Positions 10,101 through 19,700 of a stretch of 64,000 bases of DNA are shown in pieces. The DNA is taken from assembly GCA_020635535.1 (NCBI GenBank), contig JACJZP010000003.1, forward strand, positions 124,001 to 188,000. The letters are read 5' to 3'. The stretch is from Flavobacteriales bacterium (GTDB lineage Bacteria; Bacteroidota; Bacteroidia; UBA10329). The first letter of the stretch is position 1; every line of letters begins with the position of its first letter. The notes beneath the pieces are model-generated. The model did not search any database, was not told the origin of the DNA, and worked only from the letters and a program-made list of their open reading frames with translations. Made by a program: the position numbers and the translations under genes.

Positions 10101-13100
10101 CCAGCAACCAGTTGCCAATGCGGGTTCTGGCGGGAACGAATGTGACCTTGATTTCGTGTTCAGTGCAGTGCAAAGTGTTTCCGGAAGCAATGGAACATGG
10201 AGTCAGATCTCAGGACCTGGAACTTCCAGTTTTGTAAGCGCCTCTAACCCAACCACCACGGTTACTGTTTCGGTGGCTGGGCAGTATGTTTTCCAGTGGG
10301 AAGAAGTGAATGGAACATGTTCAGACTCAGAAACCGTTACGGTTAATTTCTTTGAGCAACCAGTTGCAAATGCTGGTTTTGGTGGAGCTGAGTGTGATCT
10401 TGACTTCCAATTAGGTGCTGCGCCTTCTGTAGGAGTTGGCACTTGGTCTGCTACTGGTCCAGGAACCGTTTCATTCTCTCCAAGTGCTTCTGATCCGAAT
10501 GCGGTGGCAACTGTTTCCGGTTACGGAATTTACATTTTCACGTGGAGTGAGGACAATTTCGGATGTACTGACGATGCTTCTATTTCAGTTCAGTTCGATC
10601 AATTGACAACTGCTAACGCAGGTACCGGTGGTGATGAGTGCGATCTGAACTTTACATTCAACGGTACACCGAGCATTGGAAACGGAGTTTGGACATATTC
10701 TGGACCGGGCAATGCTTTCTTCAGCAATCCAAGTAGTCCGACTGCCACAGTTACGGTGGATACTTATGGTTCCTATGTTTTTACTTGGACTGAAACCAAT
10801 GGAAACTGCTCAGCTACAGATTTTGTAACGGTGAACTTCTATCAGCAACCTGTTGCCAATGCTGGCTCTGGTGGTGATGAGTGTGATCTGAACTTTGATT
10901 TCTCGGCCGTTCCAAGTGTTGGAAACGGACAGTGGTCTCAATTGAATGGTCCGGGAACTTCTACGTTTACGGTTGCCTCTGACCCTACTACTTCGGTTAC
11001 CGTTTCACAGTATGGCACTTACACTTTCAGATGGACCGAGACCAATGGGGTTTGTTCGGACAATGAAACCGTTGTGGTAAACTTCTACGAGCAACCGGTA
11101 GCAGACGCTGGAACTGGTGGAGATGAGTGTGACCTTGATTTTACACTCAACGGAACCGCTTCTGTTGGAGTTGGACTTTGGACGGCTTCTGGCCCAGGAA
11201 CGGCTACGTTCGTAAACGATCTTGATCCGTCAACAGATGTTTCAGTCTCTGCTTACGGTACTTACACGTTTACTTGGACCGAGCTTAACGGAACATGCTC
11301 AGATGCTGCTTCCGTAACGGTTAACTTCTATCAGCAACCAGTGGCAAATGCTGGACAAGGGGGTGATGAGTGCGACCTGAACTTCTTGACTTCTGCTGTG
11401 CCAAGCGTTGGTACAGGACAATGGTCTCAAACGTCAGGGCCTGGAACTGCGGTGTTCAGCAATGCCACTTCAGCCATCAACACAATTACTGTTGACACAT
11501 ATGGAACGTATGATTTCACATGGACTGAAACCAATGGTACTTGCGTTGATTTCCGATCAATTACGGTGAACTTCTATCAGCAACCATCGGCAGATGCCGG
11601 GTTGGGTGGTGATGAGTGCGACCTTGACTTCATTCTTGCTGCAAACGCAAGTGTCGGTTCTGGAGAATGGACCGCCAGTGGCCCAGGAACGGCAACTTTT
11701 GGGTCTTCAACTGCGGCAAGTACAACAGTTTCTGTTTCTCAGTCTGGTGCTTACACCTTCACTTGGACCGAGACAAATGGGATCTGTTCAGATTCTGATG
11801 ATGTCGTTGTAACGTTCTACGATCAGCCTGTGGCTAATGCAGGAACAGGAGGTACGGAATGTGATCTGAACTTCACTTTCAACGCAGTACCAAGCTTTGG
11901 AACTGGAACTTGGACGGCCAGTGGCCCGGGCAATGCCTCTTTCACCAATGCAAACGGTGCAACCGGAACCGTAACTGTTGATGCTTACGGCACATATACA
12001 TTTACATGGACTGAAGTGAATGGAATTTGCTCTGATGCGGCAAGTATCACGGTAGACTTCTATGAGCAACCAATTGCTGAGGCTGGAACAGGTGGTTCAG
12101 AATGTGACCTTGACTTTGATCTTGACGCAACTCCATCTGTGGGTAATGGAGTTTGGACTTACGTTGGTCCTGGAACAGCTGTTTTCAGCCCATCAGATAC
12201 TGATCCTGATGCAACGGTGACAGTAGATGCTACTGGTTCTTACACGTTCACTTGGACAGAAGATAACAATGGTTGTACAGATTCTGATGATGTAACAGTT
12301 GTCTTCAATGCACTTCCTGTGGTGAGCTTCTCAGGTTTGGCAACTCAGTACTGTGTTGATCAGAACACCCCAGTTCAGCTGACGGGAACACCGACAGGAG
12401 GAACCTTCAGTGGATTGGGCGTAAGCGGTAACAGCTTTGTGCCTTCTGTTGCTGGTGTTGGAACCATTTTCGTGACTTACACTTACACCGACAACAATGG
12501 TTGTACAGATAGCGAGACACAATCGGTAGATGTAAATGGTCTTCCAACTGTTTCTTTCACTGGGCTTGATCCAGCTTACTGCGAAGATGATGCAACGGGG
12601 TATACACTGACGGGAAATCCTATTGGAGGAACCTTCTCAGGAGACGGGATCAATGGTAATGTTTTCACTCCATCTGTAGCTACAAACGGAACTCACGTAA
12701 TTACCTATTCATACGTTGATCCGTTCGGTTGTTCAAGTTCAAATCAGCAATCTGTTCAGGTAAACGACTTGCCAGTTGTTTCGTTCACTGGCCTTTCTGC
12801 ATCTTACTGTGAGAATGCTTCTAACGTTCCGCTTATTGGAACACCAACAGGTGGTACGTTCAGTGGCCCGGGCATTATTGGTAATGCGTTCAGCGCAGTA
12901 GCTGCGGGTGTTGGAACCCATACTATTGCCTACAGCTACACGGACGTAAATGGCTGTTCAGATGTTTACACGCAACAAGTTGTGGTAAATGATGTTCCTG
13001 TTCCGGTTATTACCCCATCAGGTACAACGGCCATTTGTGCTGGAGAGAGTCTGACACTGGATGGTGGTGCAGGATATGCGCAATATGCTTGGAGCAACAA

Positions 13101-14571
13101 TCTTAACGGGCAGCTGATAAACGTTAATACCGCTGGTAATTACAATGTCACTGTCACAACGTTTGCAGGGTGTGTTGGTACTTCGGTTGATGTAACTGTG
13201 GTGGTAAACCCACTTCCTGTTGTTGATCTTGGACCAGATACTGTGATCTGTACGGGCGCGGTTTACAATTTGGACGCTGGAAATCCAGGTGCAGATTACT
13301 CTTGGTCTACTTTTGAGATCACTCAGTCCATTAACGTTACAACCACGGGTCTGTACGAGGTTGATGTTACCGATCAGAATGGTTGTACAGGTTCTGATGC
13401 TGTTGGAGTTACGGTCAGTGATCTGCTCGACCCAGTTATTGTGGCCAGTGGTCCAGTTACATTCTGTGCTGGCCAGTCTGTTACATTGGATGCAGGTCCT
13501 GGAGACACCTATCTATGGAGCACGGGCGAAACCACTCAGACCATTACAGTGAACACACCTGGGTTAGTTGATGTACTTGTTACAGATGAATTCGGTTGTG
13601 GTGGTACAGATGATGAAACTATCACGGTGCTACAGCTTCCAAATGCCGTAATTCAGCCAACAGGACCGATTGAAATGTGCAGCGCGGATACAGTAACACT
13701 ATCGGTAAGTAACGCCTTTGCTTCTTACGATTGGAGTCCTGGAGGGCAATCCACTGTGTCTATCGATGTTTGGGCATCTGGTATGTATTCAGTAACTGTT
13801 ACAGACCCGAACAACGGTTGTGAAGCCACATCTGCACCTGTAGAAGTTATTGTTCACACATCGGATCCTCCATACATTGTGGCAAGCGGTGCAACCGAAT
13901 TCTGTGCAGGGGAAACAGTTAGTTTGAGCGTGGCTCCTGGTCCTTACAGTTCGTATCTATGGACAAGTGGTTCTACAACACCTTCTATTGTGGTTAGCGA
14001 GTCTGGAGATTATGGAGTTACTGTAGTTGATGCAAACGGTTGTACGGATAGTACACTTGTTGGTGATCCATTGCATGTTGAAGTTTGGGACCCACAACCG
14101 ATTGCCGTTCAGCAAGGAGACAGTATTGTTGTGACCAATGGGCCATTTGTTCAGTATCAATGGCATTTCAATGGAGGTCCGCTTCCAGGTGCAACTGGTT
14201 CTGTTCTAACGCCCACAACCAGTGGCAATTATGTTGTTGAAGTTGTGGATGAGAATGGGTGTGTAGGAACGTCTTACAATGTTGAGTTCACGTTCACAGG
14301 AATAGCGGATCTTGCTTCGGCATATGAAGTGGAGGTTTGGCCGAATCCTACAACGGGTGAGTTTTTCCTGAGAGCGAATTTTGGAAGGTCGCTTGATGTG
14401 GAACTTTCTTTCAAAGATCTGGCCGGGCGGGATATTATTCGAACGGAGGTGCTGTCTGATGTATCCATGATAAATAGATCATTTAACATCCAACATCTGA
14501 GCTTAGGGGTTTACATCCTCGAAATGCGCACACCTGACGGCTTGGTTGTACAGCGAATTATCAAAGACTAA
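7186..14571 (+). CDS. Giant T9SS type A cargo with ten ECDL modules
   Basis: This 2461-residue surface protein starts with a clear signal peptide (MKKNLLLILSLFVTTALFAQ). The GTG 30 bases upstream would extend it without adding sense. Order: unknown N-terminal domain rich in Trp/Tyr/Cys (about 20-160); Ig-like and cadherin-like modules (about 165-890); ten modules of about 82 residues with the GG-x-ECDL signature (893-1710); three modules with SFSGL..YC..GGTFSG (1710-1940); five Ig-like modules (I.PSGT..ICAGESLTL type). The C-terminal 80 residues form a type A T9SS sorting domain (VWPNPTTGEF motif). It is the paralogue of the protein at 16741. It is expected at the outer surface or released; ligand unknown. 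A 21-bp hairpin terminator follows. It is likely expressed with the LRR gene upstream. Confidence 0.9.
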   Translation: MKKNLLLILSLFVTTALFAQNVSVQIDGNDLYYSEPGCDDCNGDADPRWRMRVILNGSSTDWNRDRDEFCGWTGYTNSTWVNYTTVPSTAPIQMQINGFESDGFICGGDDAVCGGYSTVRTINDVDDYSPCTWHYFTDYRSCSEGTYGVQWSYYWYYNSLYPGAVSGDQTVCYGGDPSNLSSTDNGSVWMNYQWQSSLTGTGGWSNISGATSASYNPPSGLTQTTYYRRRGSTCGGVAADVYSNIITVTVLPQFIVGNISGGGGTQCSPADPGAMTVSPSGGAGTYTYQWYYVNGTSCPSAGGAVSISGATGSTYNPPAGLNQTRTYQVQVNPTGTPDCGGATWSSNCVTVTVNTTPTATATNNLTSICNNTSTDIDLSSNVGGTTFNFTAAGSNGNIGGYSNGSGSSIDQTLTNSGTSAGSVTYTITPTAAGCVGSSISASVTVNPVPNVVPNPSISTICSGEATNVALSSSVSGTTYSWTASSGNPQVSGYGTGSGSTIAQTLTNNGSVQGTVTYTITPTANGCPGTTANATVNIDPLPQGEIVGSTTTCTADNATLTFNFLWGTPPYDVTYTDGVSTFSLNDINSGHTVTVSPTATTTYTLTSIIDDAGNGCARTSSFNASATITVNPLPLGTISGATTICQGDPTDLTFNFSVGAGPFDVQYSDGSNTYSLSNISDGHTVSVSPSVSTTYSIVQITDNNSCTNSSISSSTTITVNPSPNGSISLVTPICLGDQTTLTFNITTGTGPFDIAFTDGVSNFSLNGVNNGGTYTLTPPTSVTYSFTSITDANGCVRTTGFAGSALVIVNPLPNVSFIGLEANYCEVDAPVVLLGNNAPSGSFSGVGVTDNNNGTASFDPGTAGVGSHTITYTYVDINSCSNSSDQTVNIEEQPTANAGTGGSECDLNFDLNAVPSVGVGQWTQTGGPGFVQFLPNASAPNATVNVSQYGTYEFTWTEGTYCSDSDAITVNFYQQPVANAGSGGNECDLDFVFSAVQSVSGSNGTWSQISGPGTSSFVSASNPTTTVTVSVAGQYVFQWEEVNGTCSDSETVTVNFFEQPVANAGFGGAECDLDFQLGAAPSVGVGTWSATGPGTVSFSPSASDPNAVATVSGYGIYIFTWSEDNFGCTDDASISVQFDQLTTANAGTGGDECDLNFTFNGTPSIGNGVWTYSGPGNAFFSNPSSPTATVTVDTYGSYVFTWTETNGNCSATDFVTVNFYQQPVANAGSGGDECDLNFDFSAVPSVGNGQWSQLNGPGTSTFTVASDPTTSVTVSQYGTYTFRWTETNGVCSDNETVVVNFYEQPVADAGTGGDECDLDFTLNGTASVGVGLWTASGPGTATFVNDLDPSTDVSVSAYGTYTFTWTELNGTCSDAASVTVNFYQQPVANAGQGGDECDLNFLTSAVPSVGTGQWSQTSGPGTAVFSNATSAINTITVDTYGTYDFTWTETNGTCVDFRSITVNFYQQPSADAGLGGDECDLDFILAANASVGSGEWTASGPGTATFGSSTAASTTVSVSQSGAYTFTWTETNGICSDSDDVVVTFYDQPVANAGTGGTECDLNFTFNAVPSFGTGTWTASGPGNASFTNANGATGTVTVDAYGTYTFTWTEVNGICSDAASITVDFYEQPIAEAGTGGSECDLDFDLDATPSVGNGVWTYVGPGTAVFSPSDTDPDATVTVDATGSYTFTWTEDNNGCTDSDDVTVVFNALPVVSFSGLATQYCVDQNTPVQLTGTPTGGTFSGLGVSGNSFVPSVAGVGTIFVTYTYTDNNGCTDSETQSVDVNGLPTVSFTGLDPAYCEDDATGYTLTGNPIGGTFSGDGINGNVFTPSVATNGTHVITYSYVDPFGCSSSNQQSVQVNDLPVVSFTGLSASYCENASNVPLIGTPTGGTFSGPGIIGNAFSAVAAGVGTHTIAYSYTDVNGCSDVYTQQVVVNDVPVPVITPSGTTAICAGESLTLDGGAGYAQYAWSNNLNGQLINVNTAGNYNVTVTTFAGCVGTSVDVTVVVNPLPVVDLGPDTVICTGAVYNLDAGNPGADYSWSTFEITQSINVTTTGLYEVDVTDQNGCTGSDAVGVTVSDLLDPVIVASGPVTFCAGQSVTLDAGPGDTYLWSTGETTQTITVNTPGLVDVLVTDEFGCGGTDDETITVLQLPNAVIQPTGPIEMCSADTVTLSVSNAFASYDWSPGGQSTVSIDVWASGMYSVTVTDPNNGCEATSAPVEVIVHTSDPPYIVASGATEFCAGETVSLSVAPGPYSSYLWTSGSTTPSIVVSESGDYGVTVVDANGCTDSTLVGDPLHVEVWDPQPIAVQQGDSIVVTNGPFVQYQWHFNGGPLPGATGSVLTPTTSGNYVVEVVDENGCVGTSYNVEFTFTGIADLASAYEVEVWPNPTTGEFFLRANFGRSLDVELSFKDLAGRDIIRTEVLSDVSMINRSFNIQHLSLGVYILEMRTPDGLVVQRIIKD
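9862..12315 (+). repeat. Ten tandem ECDL modules, about 245 bases each
   Basis: Each unit runs from P-x-A-x-AG-x-GG-x-ECDL to V-x-VNFY-x-QQ, with central SVG.G.W, GPG and FTWTE.NG.C motifs. The units differ at many codons, so they are old repeats rather than a fresh expansion. Module 10 ends in a variant (VVFNALP) that joins the next module type. Confidence 0.85.
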
Positions 14572-14592
14572 GTAGGTTCTTAAACATTAAGT

Positions 14593-14639
14593 AAAGGACA
14601 TTGTAAAGTCTGATTTTCAGACTTTACAATGTCCTTTTT
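14593..14639 (+). terminator. Very strong rho-independent terminator
   Basis: A perfect 21-bp stem (14593-14613 with 14617-14637) with a 3-base loop ends in a T-tract. It lies 21 bases after the stop of the ten-module giant. Confidence 0.9.
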
Positions 14640-14645
14640 GCTTAG

Positions 14646-14653
14646 TATTTTCG
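14646..14653 (+). promoter_or_regulatory. Candidate -7 box TATTTTCG
   Basis: One mismatch to TAnnTTTG. It lies between the terminator and the ATG at 14658, only 4 bases before that ATG. No -33 element was found at normal spacing. Confidence 0.35.
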
Positions 14654-14657
14654 GTAA

Positions 14658-16526
14658 ATGGGGCGGATTCCTCTTTTAATTCTTGCTCTTCTCACTTTCG
14701 TCAAGTCGTCCTTGAGTCAGGTCGTTTTCGAGGAAATAAGTGAGCAGTTAGGTGTTACTCATATGCACCAGTTTGCACCAAGGATCGGTGGAGGAGTGGC
14801 ATGCTTTGATTTTAATAATGATGGTTGGGAGGATATTTACCTCTGCGGTGGAGAAACAACTGATAAACTCTACCAAAACGATGGCGATGGTTCGTTTACA
14901 GATGTTTCCATTGCCTCTGGAATCTCTACGGTTGCAAACATTACAACCACAGGTGTGGTAACTGGAGATGTGGATAACGATGGTTTCAGAGATATAGTGC
15001 TCACTACGTTTTTTGGCTCAGAAATCATTCTCTTACATAACAACGGAGATGGCACTTTCACCAAACTCTCTGATTCTGCAATTCCTGACACTCCAAATTG
15101 GACTTCAGCTGCCAGTTTCGGAGACTTTGATAAGGACGGTCTGTTGGATCTGTATGTGGTTTCTTATGTGTTTAACGCAAGCTTTATTCATGACTCATTG
15201 GGTAACACGATAGGTTATAACCATGACTGTGACCCGAATCATCTTTACAGAAACAACGGTGATCTAACGTTTACTGATGTAACGAATGGGTACGCACTTG
15301 GGGATGAAGGTTGCGCTCTTGCAACAGCATTTACCGATTTTGACAATGATCAGGATGTGGATATAGTTCTGGTCAATGATTTTGGTGAATGGGTTCTGCC
15401 AAGTTTACTTTATCAGAATGACCTTCAAACACAATCGTTCGAAGAAGTGAGCGTTGCCCTCAACATGCATCATGAAATGTATGGCATGGGTGTAGCAATA
15501 GGCGATTATGACCGGGATGCCGATCTGGATTATTATTTCACCAACATAGGAAGAAACGTACTTGACCGAAATATGGGTGGGGTATTTCAAGATTGGGCAA
15601 CTGAAGCAGATGTTGAGAACGATAGCGCTAACGGATATAATACTACCAGTTGGGGGTGTTTTTTCTTTGATGCTGACAATGACGGATGGATAGACCTGTT
15701 TGTTGCCAACGGACAGATACCGGCACTTGAGTTCAATCAGACTACTCCATATGACCCGAATAAACTGTTTCTGAATAATGGGGACGGAAGCTTTTCAGAC
15801 ATCTCCGTTTCTGCACATGTTGATGGAACACGAATTGCAAGAGGAGCCGCATGTGCCGACTTTGATAATGATGGGAGAATGGATATTGTGGTAAACAATA
15901 CTCATTGGCTTGCTGATTCTACACAGATAGAACTTTATCACAATGTTTCTACCAGTTCCAATAATTGGCTAAAGGTGTTGTTGCATGGTACTGAAAGTAA
16001 TCGGGATGCGTTTGGTGCTCATGTTCGTCTTGTAGTTGATGGTTTCAGTACACTGGTGGAGGTGGATGGTGGCTCCAGTCATGCTTCGCAGAACACGTCT
16101 GTCTTACATTTTGGTCTTGGTAGCAGCAGCGTTGCAGATTCGGTGATTGTAACATTTCCGAGTGGTGTAATGGATATTCTGGTAAATGTTGATGCCAACC
16201 AGCTTATTGAGGTAACCGAGCCCTCAATTACGGTGAATGTTGATGAGAACGATCAGCGTTGTGAAATTTCAAATGTGTGTTTTTCGGGACAGTCCATTCG
16301 GTTTAACAGTTATGCTGAACCAGGCATGAAGTTTCACATCGGCATATTTGATATTGCCGGAAGATTGATTGTTCAGGAACTTATGACAAATGTGGATAAC
16401 GGACAGAATGAATTCTTTCTTCCGACCTTCTTACCTTCTGGAATCTACATGATTCAGTTTCAGTTTATCAACGAAAAGGGTTTTGCAGGGAAATCTAGCT
16501 TCAAGTTAATAAACACCAACCATTGA
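14658..16526 (+). CDS. CRTAC1-like FG-GAP/ASPIC-UnbV protein with T9SS sorting domain
   Basis: The protein has 622 residues. A signal peptide covers residues 1-20 (cut near SLSQ). Several FG-GAP/VCBS repeats with DxNxDGxxD calcium-binding loops follow (for example DFNNDGWED, DVDNDGFRD, DFDKDGLLD, DADNDGWID, DFDNDGRMD), spanning about 40-430 and predicting a beta-propeller. Residues about 435-515 match the ASPIC/UnbV domain (NWLKVLLHG, GSSHASQN, HFGLG). The last 80 residues look like a type A T9SS sorting domain, although its first motif is weak. Proteins of this build are exported calcium-binding surface proteins; the ligand is not known. The gene sits between two paralogous giants and has its own terminator upstream, so it is probably transcribed alone. 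Confidence 0.88.
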   Translation: MGRIPLLILALLTFVKSSLSQVVFEEISEQLGVTHMHQFAPRIGGGVACFDFNNDGWEDIYLCGGETTDKLYQNDGDGSFTDVSIASGISTVANITTTGVVTGDVDNDGFRDIVLTTFFGSEIILLHNNGDGTFTKLSDSAIPDTPNWTSAASFGDFDKDGLLDLYVVSYVFNASFIHDSLGNTIGYNHDCDPNHLYRNNGDLTFTDVTNGYALGDEGCALATAFTDFDNDQDVDIVLVNDFGEWVLPSLLYQNDLQTQSFEEVSVALNMHHEMYGMGVAIGDYDRDADLDYYFTNIGRNVLDRNMGGVFQDWATEADVENDSANGYNTTSWGCFFFDADNDGWIDLFVANGQIPALEFNQTTPYDPNKLFLNNGDGSFSDISVSAHVDGTRIARGAACADFDNDGRMDIVVNNTHWLADSTQIELYHNVSTSSNNWLKVLLHGTESNRDAFGAHVRLVVDGFSTLVEVDGGSSHASQNTSVLHFGLGSSSVADSVIVTFPSGVMDILVNVDANQLIEVTEPSITVNVDENDQRCEISNVCFSGQSIRFNSYAEPGMKFHIGIFDIAGRLIVQELMTNVDNGQNEFFLPTFLPSGIYMIQFQFINEKGFAGKSSFKLINTNH

Positions 16527-16688
16527 TTACTTATTGGAAAGGAGGTTTCAGAACTGAAACTAACGTTGTCAGGCGTGAGGCCGTTTCTTTTCAAGATAAC
16601 ACAATCACTGTCCTTAAAAAAGCGCCCTAATCTCTTTGTTATTCAGATTTTAATAGGTCAGATAGTGTCGTTGGTCGTTGGAATTTCA

Positions 16689-16716
16689 TTGCTGACCGAC
16701 TAATATCATATTTTTG
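16689..16716 (+). promoter_or_regulatory. Promoter TTG-N17-TATTTTTG
   Basis: TTG at 16689-16691 and TATTTTTG at 16709-16716 are 17 bases apart, a full match to the Bacteroidota TTG/TAnnTTTG promoter. Transcription would begin near 16722. This excludes the in-frame ATG at 16714 and favours the ATG pair at 16741/16744. Confidence 0.7.
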
Positions 16717-16740
16717 ATGTTCATACCTCAATGTGAATGC

Positions 16741-19700
16741 ATGATGAAAAACACTTTACCAAATTTTCAAATTCTTGATTCTATCGAAGTAGATGCAAAA
16801 CGAGTTCCGCGTTTCATCTTGGTGTTCGCATTACTTGTTGTTTCCTCTTTGGCCTCTTTCGGTCAAGGTGTTCTCACTAACTCGGCCACTATCAACTACA
16901 GTGGAGCATCTGGTTCGGGATGTGGAGACGTGATCTGTGGTGGAAACTACGCATGCGCGAATGGTTTCGGAAGCTGGAGTCCGACCAGAACTTTTACAGA
17001 CCCCTCTCCAGCTGCTGCCAATATTCTAGTTCAAGTAAGAGTAACATATTACGGAGCGTGTTCTGGCAGTTTCAGCTCCTATTTGAACGGCCAACTTATT
17101 GGAAGTACCACTACTAGTTGGGGTTGTTGCGGTGGGTGTAACACAACTAGCTTTGTTACAACAAACGCCACTGTTCTTGGCTCTTATAATTGGAATGGAC
17201 CAAACACAATAACGACCAATGTTACTTCAGGTGACTTGTGCCTAGATAGGATTGTAGTAACTGTTAATACCATCAGTTGTAGCCTGCCTTCAGCGCCTTC
17301 TTTGTCTTGGGCTCAGAACCCTGTCTGTAATGGTAGCAACGCTACTCTTAATATCAGTGGTAACTTGAACAATGCATCTCAATGGACAGTTCTTTCGGGA
17401 AGCTGTAACGGTTCAACGGTTGCAAACACATCTGGTTCATCTGTCAATCTTTCTCAACCTTACAATCCACAGTATTTTGTTCGTGGAACAGGGGGTTGTG
17501 TCAGTTCAGTTTCTGTCTCATCTGTTTCGTGCACCAGTATTTTTGCACCTACCATTGACAATGTTGATCCTGCTGCAAACTGTCAAGATATCACAGTCAA
17601 TTTGAGCGCATCGGGTTCGGCATCCATTACTGCAAGCCAGATAAATTCCGGTAGTACAGATAACTGTAGCATATCCAGCTACTCGCTTAACCAGACCAGC
17701 TTCAATTGCTCTAATGTTGGAAATAATCTGGTCATACTCACAGTAACCGATAATAACGGTAATACAAGCAGTTGTGGTGCCAACGTTACTGTGGTTGATA
17801 ATCAGGCTCCAACCATCAATTGTCCAGCTGATATTCAAGTAAATGCACCGAATGGGAACTGTGCAGCTAATGTCAATTTCACCACACCTACTGCAGCCGA
17901 CAATTGTACCGGTTCAACGGTGACACAGATCTTAGGCCCGCCCAGCGGATCCAGTTTTAACGTGGGCGATACCATAGTTTCATTTTTAGCTACGGATGCG
18001 TCTGGCAATACGGCAAGTTGTTCTTTCAATGTGGAGGTATTGGATATCGAGGATCCAGTAATAACCTGTCCAGCAAATATCAACGTGCTTTCAACATTGA
18101 GCAATTGTGGGGCAAACATCACTTACATCACTCCTACTGCCACAGATAACTGTTCTGGAGTTAACACTTATTTTATTTCTGGCTTTCAATCGGGTCAGAA
18201 CTTCCCTTCTGGAACAACAACGGTTGAATATTTGGCAATTGATGCATCTGGAAATCAGGCATCCTGCTCATTCGATGTAACGGTTGATCCAGTTCCTAAC
18301 GGAAGCTTGTCAATTCCACCTGCATCTGTGTGTCAGGGTGACCCGATAACCATAACGTTCAACTTTACTTCTGGCACTGCGCCTTTCAATGTTTCGATAA
18401 CGGACGGTGTTTCGACATTCAACGTAAGTAACCTTCAAAATGGAGACACCTATACGGTTGTTCCTCCAACAACCGTTACTTACAGCTTCGTATCTATTCA
18501 AGATGCCACAGGTTGTACTAGAACAACGGATTTTGATGGTACGGCCTCGGTTGTTGTTACCCCAATTCCTATCGTTTCTTTCTCTGGCTTAGCTTCGGTT
18601 TACTGTGAGTCTGATGCCGATGTTAGCCTCACAGGTAATCAGTCGGGTGGCTCGTTTACCGGTACAGGAATCAATGATCTAGGTGGAGGTTCTGCTACCT
18701 TCAGCCCAAGTGGTGCTGGGCCTACAGGTCCTTACGATATTACCTATGAGTACACAGATATCAATGGTTGTACTGACTCTGAAACGCAACAGGTTTCTGT
18801 TGATGAGCAGCCGTTGGCTGATGCAGGGTCTGGTGGGTCAGAGTGCGATCTTAATTTCACCTTTTCTGCAGTTGCTTCCGTTGGTACTGGAACTTGGACA
18901 TTAATAAGCGGCCCCGGTCTTCCATTATACTCTAACATCAATAGTCCTACTTCAATTGTTCAGGTTTCAACTACAGGTAGTTATGTCTTCCGCTGGACCG
19001 AGGTTAATGGAGAATGCTCGGATTTTGACGAGGTAACGGTTGTTTTCAACGAAGTGCCTGATGCCAATGCGGGATTCGGTGGTGCTGAATGCGACCTCAA
19101 TTTTGCACTTAATGCTGTGCCAAGTGTCGGAACAGGAACTTGGACCGCCACTGGTCCTGGAACTGCATTTTACTCACCATCGGCAAATGACCCAAATGCT
19201 ACAGTTACTGTAGACAGCTATGGAACATACACCTTCACTTGGACAGAGGATAATAACGGATGTACAGATGCGGCTTCGGTGCAAGTTGTATTTGATGAAC
19301 TTCCGGTTGCGGATGCTGGAGTTGGAGGAGATGAATGTGATCTGGACTTCACGTTCAGCGGGTCTGGTACGGTAGGTGTAGGTGTATGGACCCATACCGG
19401 CCCTGGAGCTGCCACATTCAATGCTGCGAACAGTCCAACCGCTACGGTTACGGTGAGTAATTATGGAACATACACATTCACTTGGACGGAAACCAACGGA
19501 AACTGCGCTTCTGTTGATCAGGTGATCGTCAATTTCTACGAGCAACCTGTTGCCGATGCGGGTTCTGGTGGAGATGAATGTGATCTTGATTTCGTTTTTT
19601 CTGCTGATCCGAGTGTTGGAAGTGGAGTTTGGACTCAATTGAACGGCCCTGGAACATCAACATTTGCTGATGACACAGACCCTGCTTCAGGTGTATCTGT

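Noticed and set aside
16546..16561. Hairpin GTTTCAG-AA-CTGAAAC as a terminator after the CRTAC1-like gene
   Set aside because: No T-run follows on either strand, so termination is not supported.
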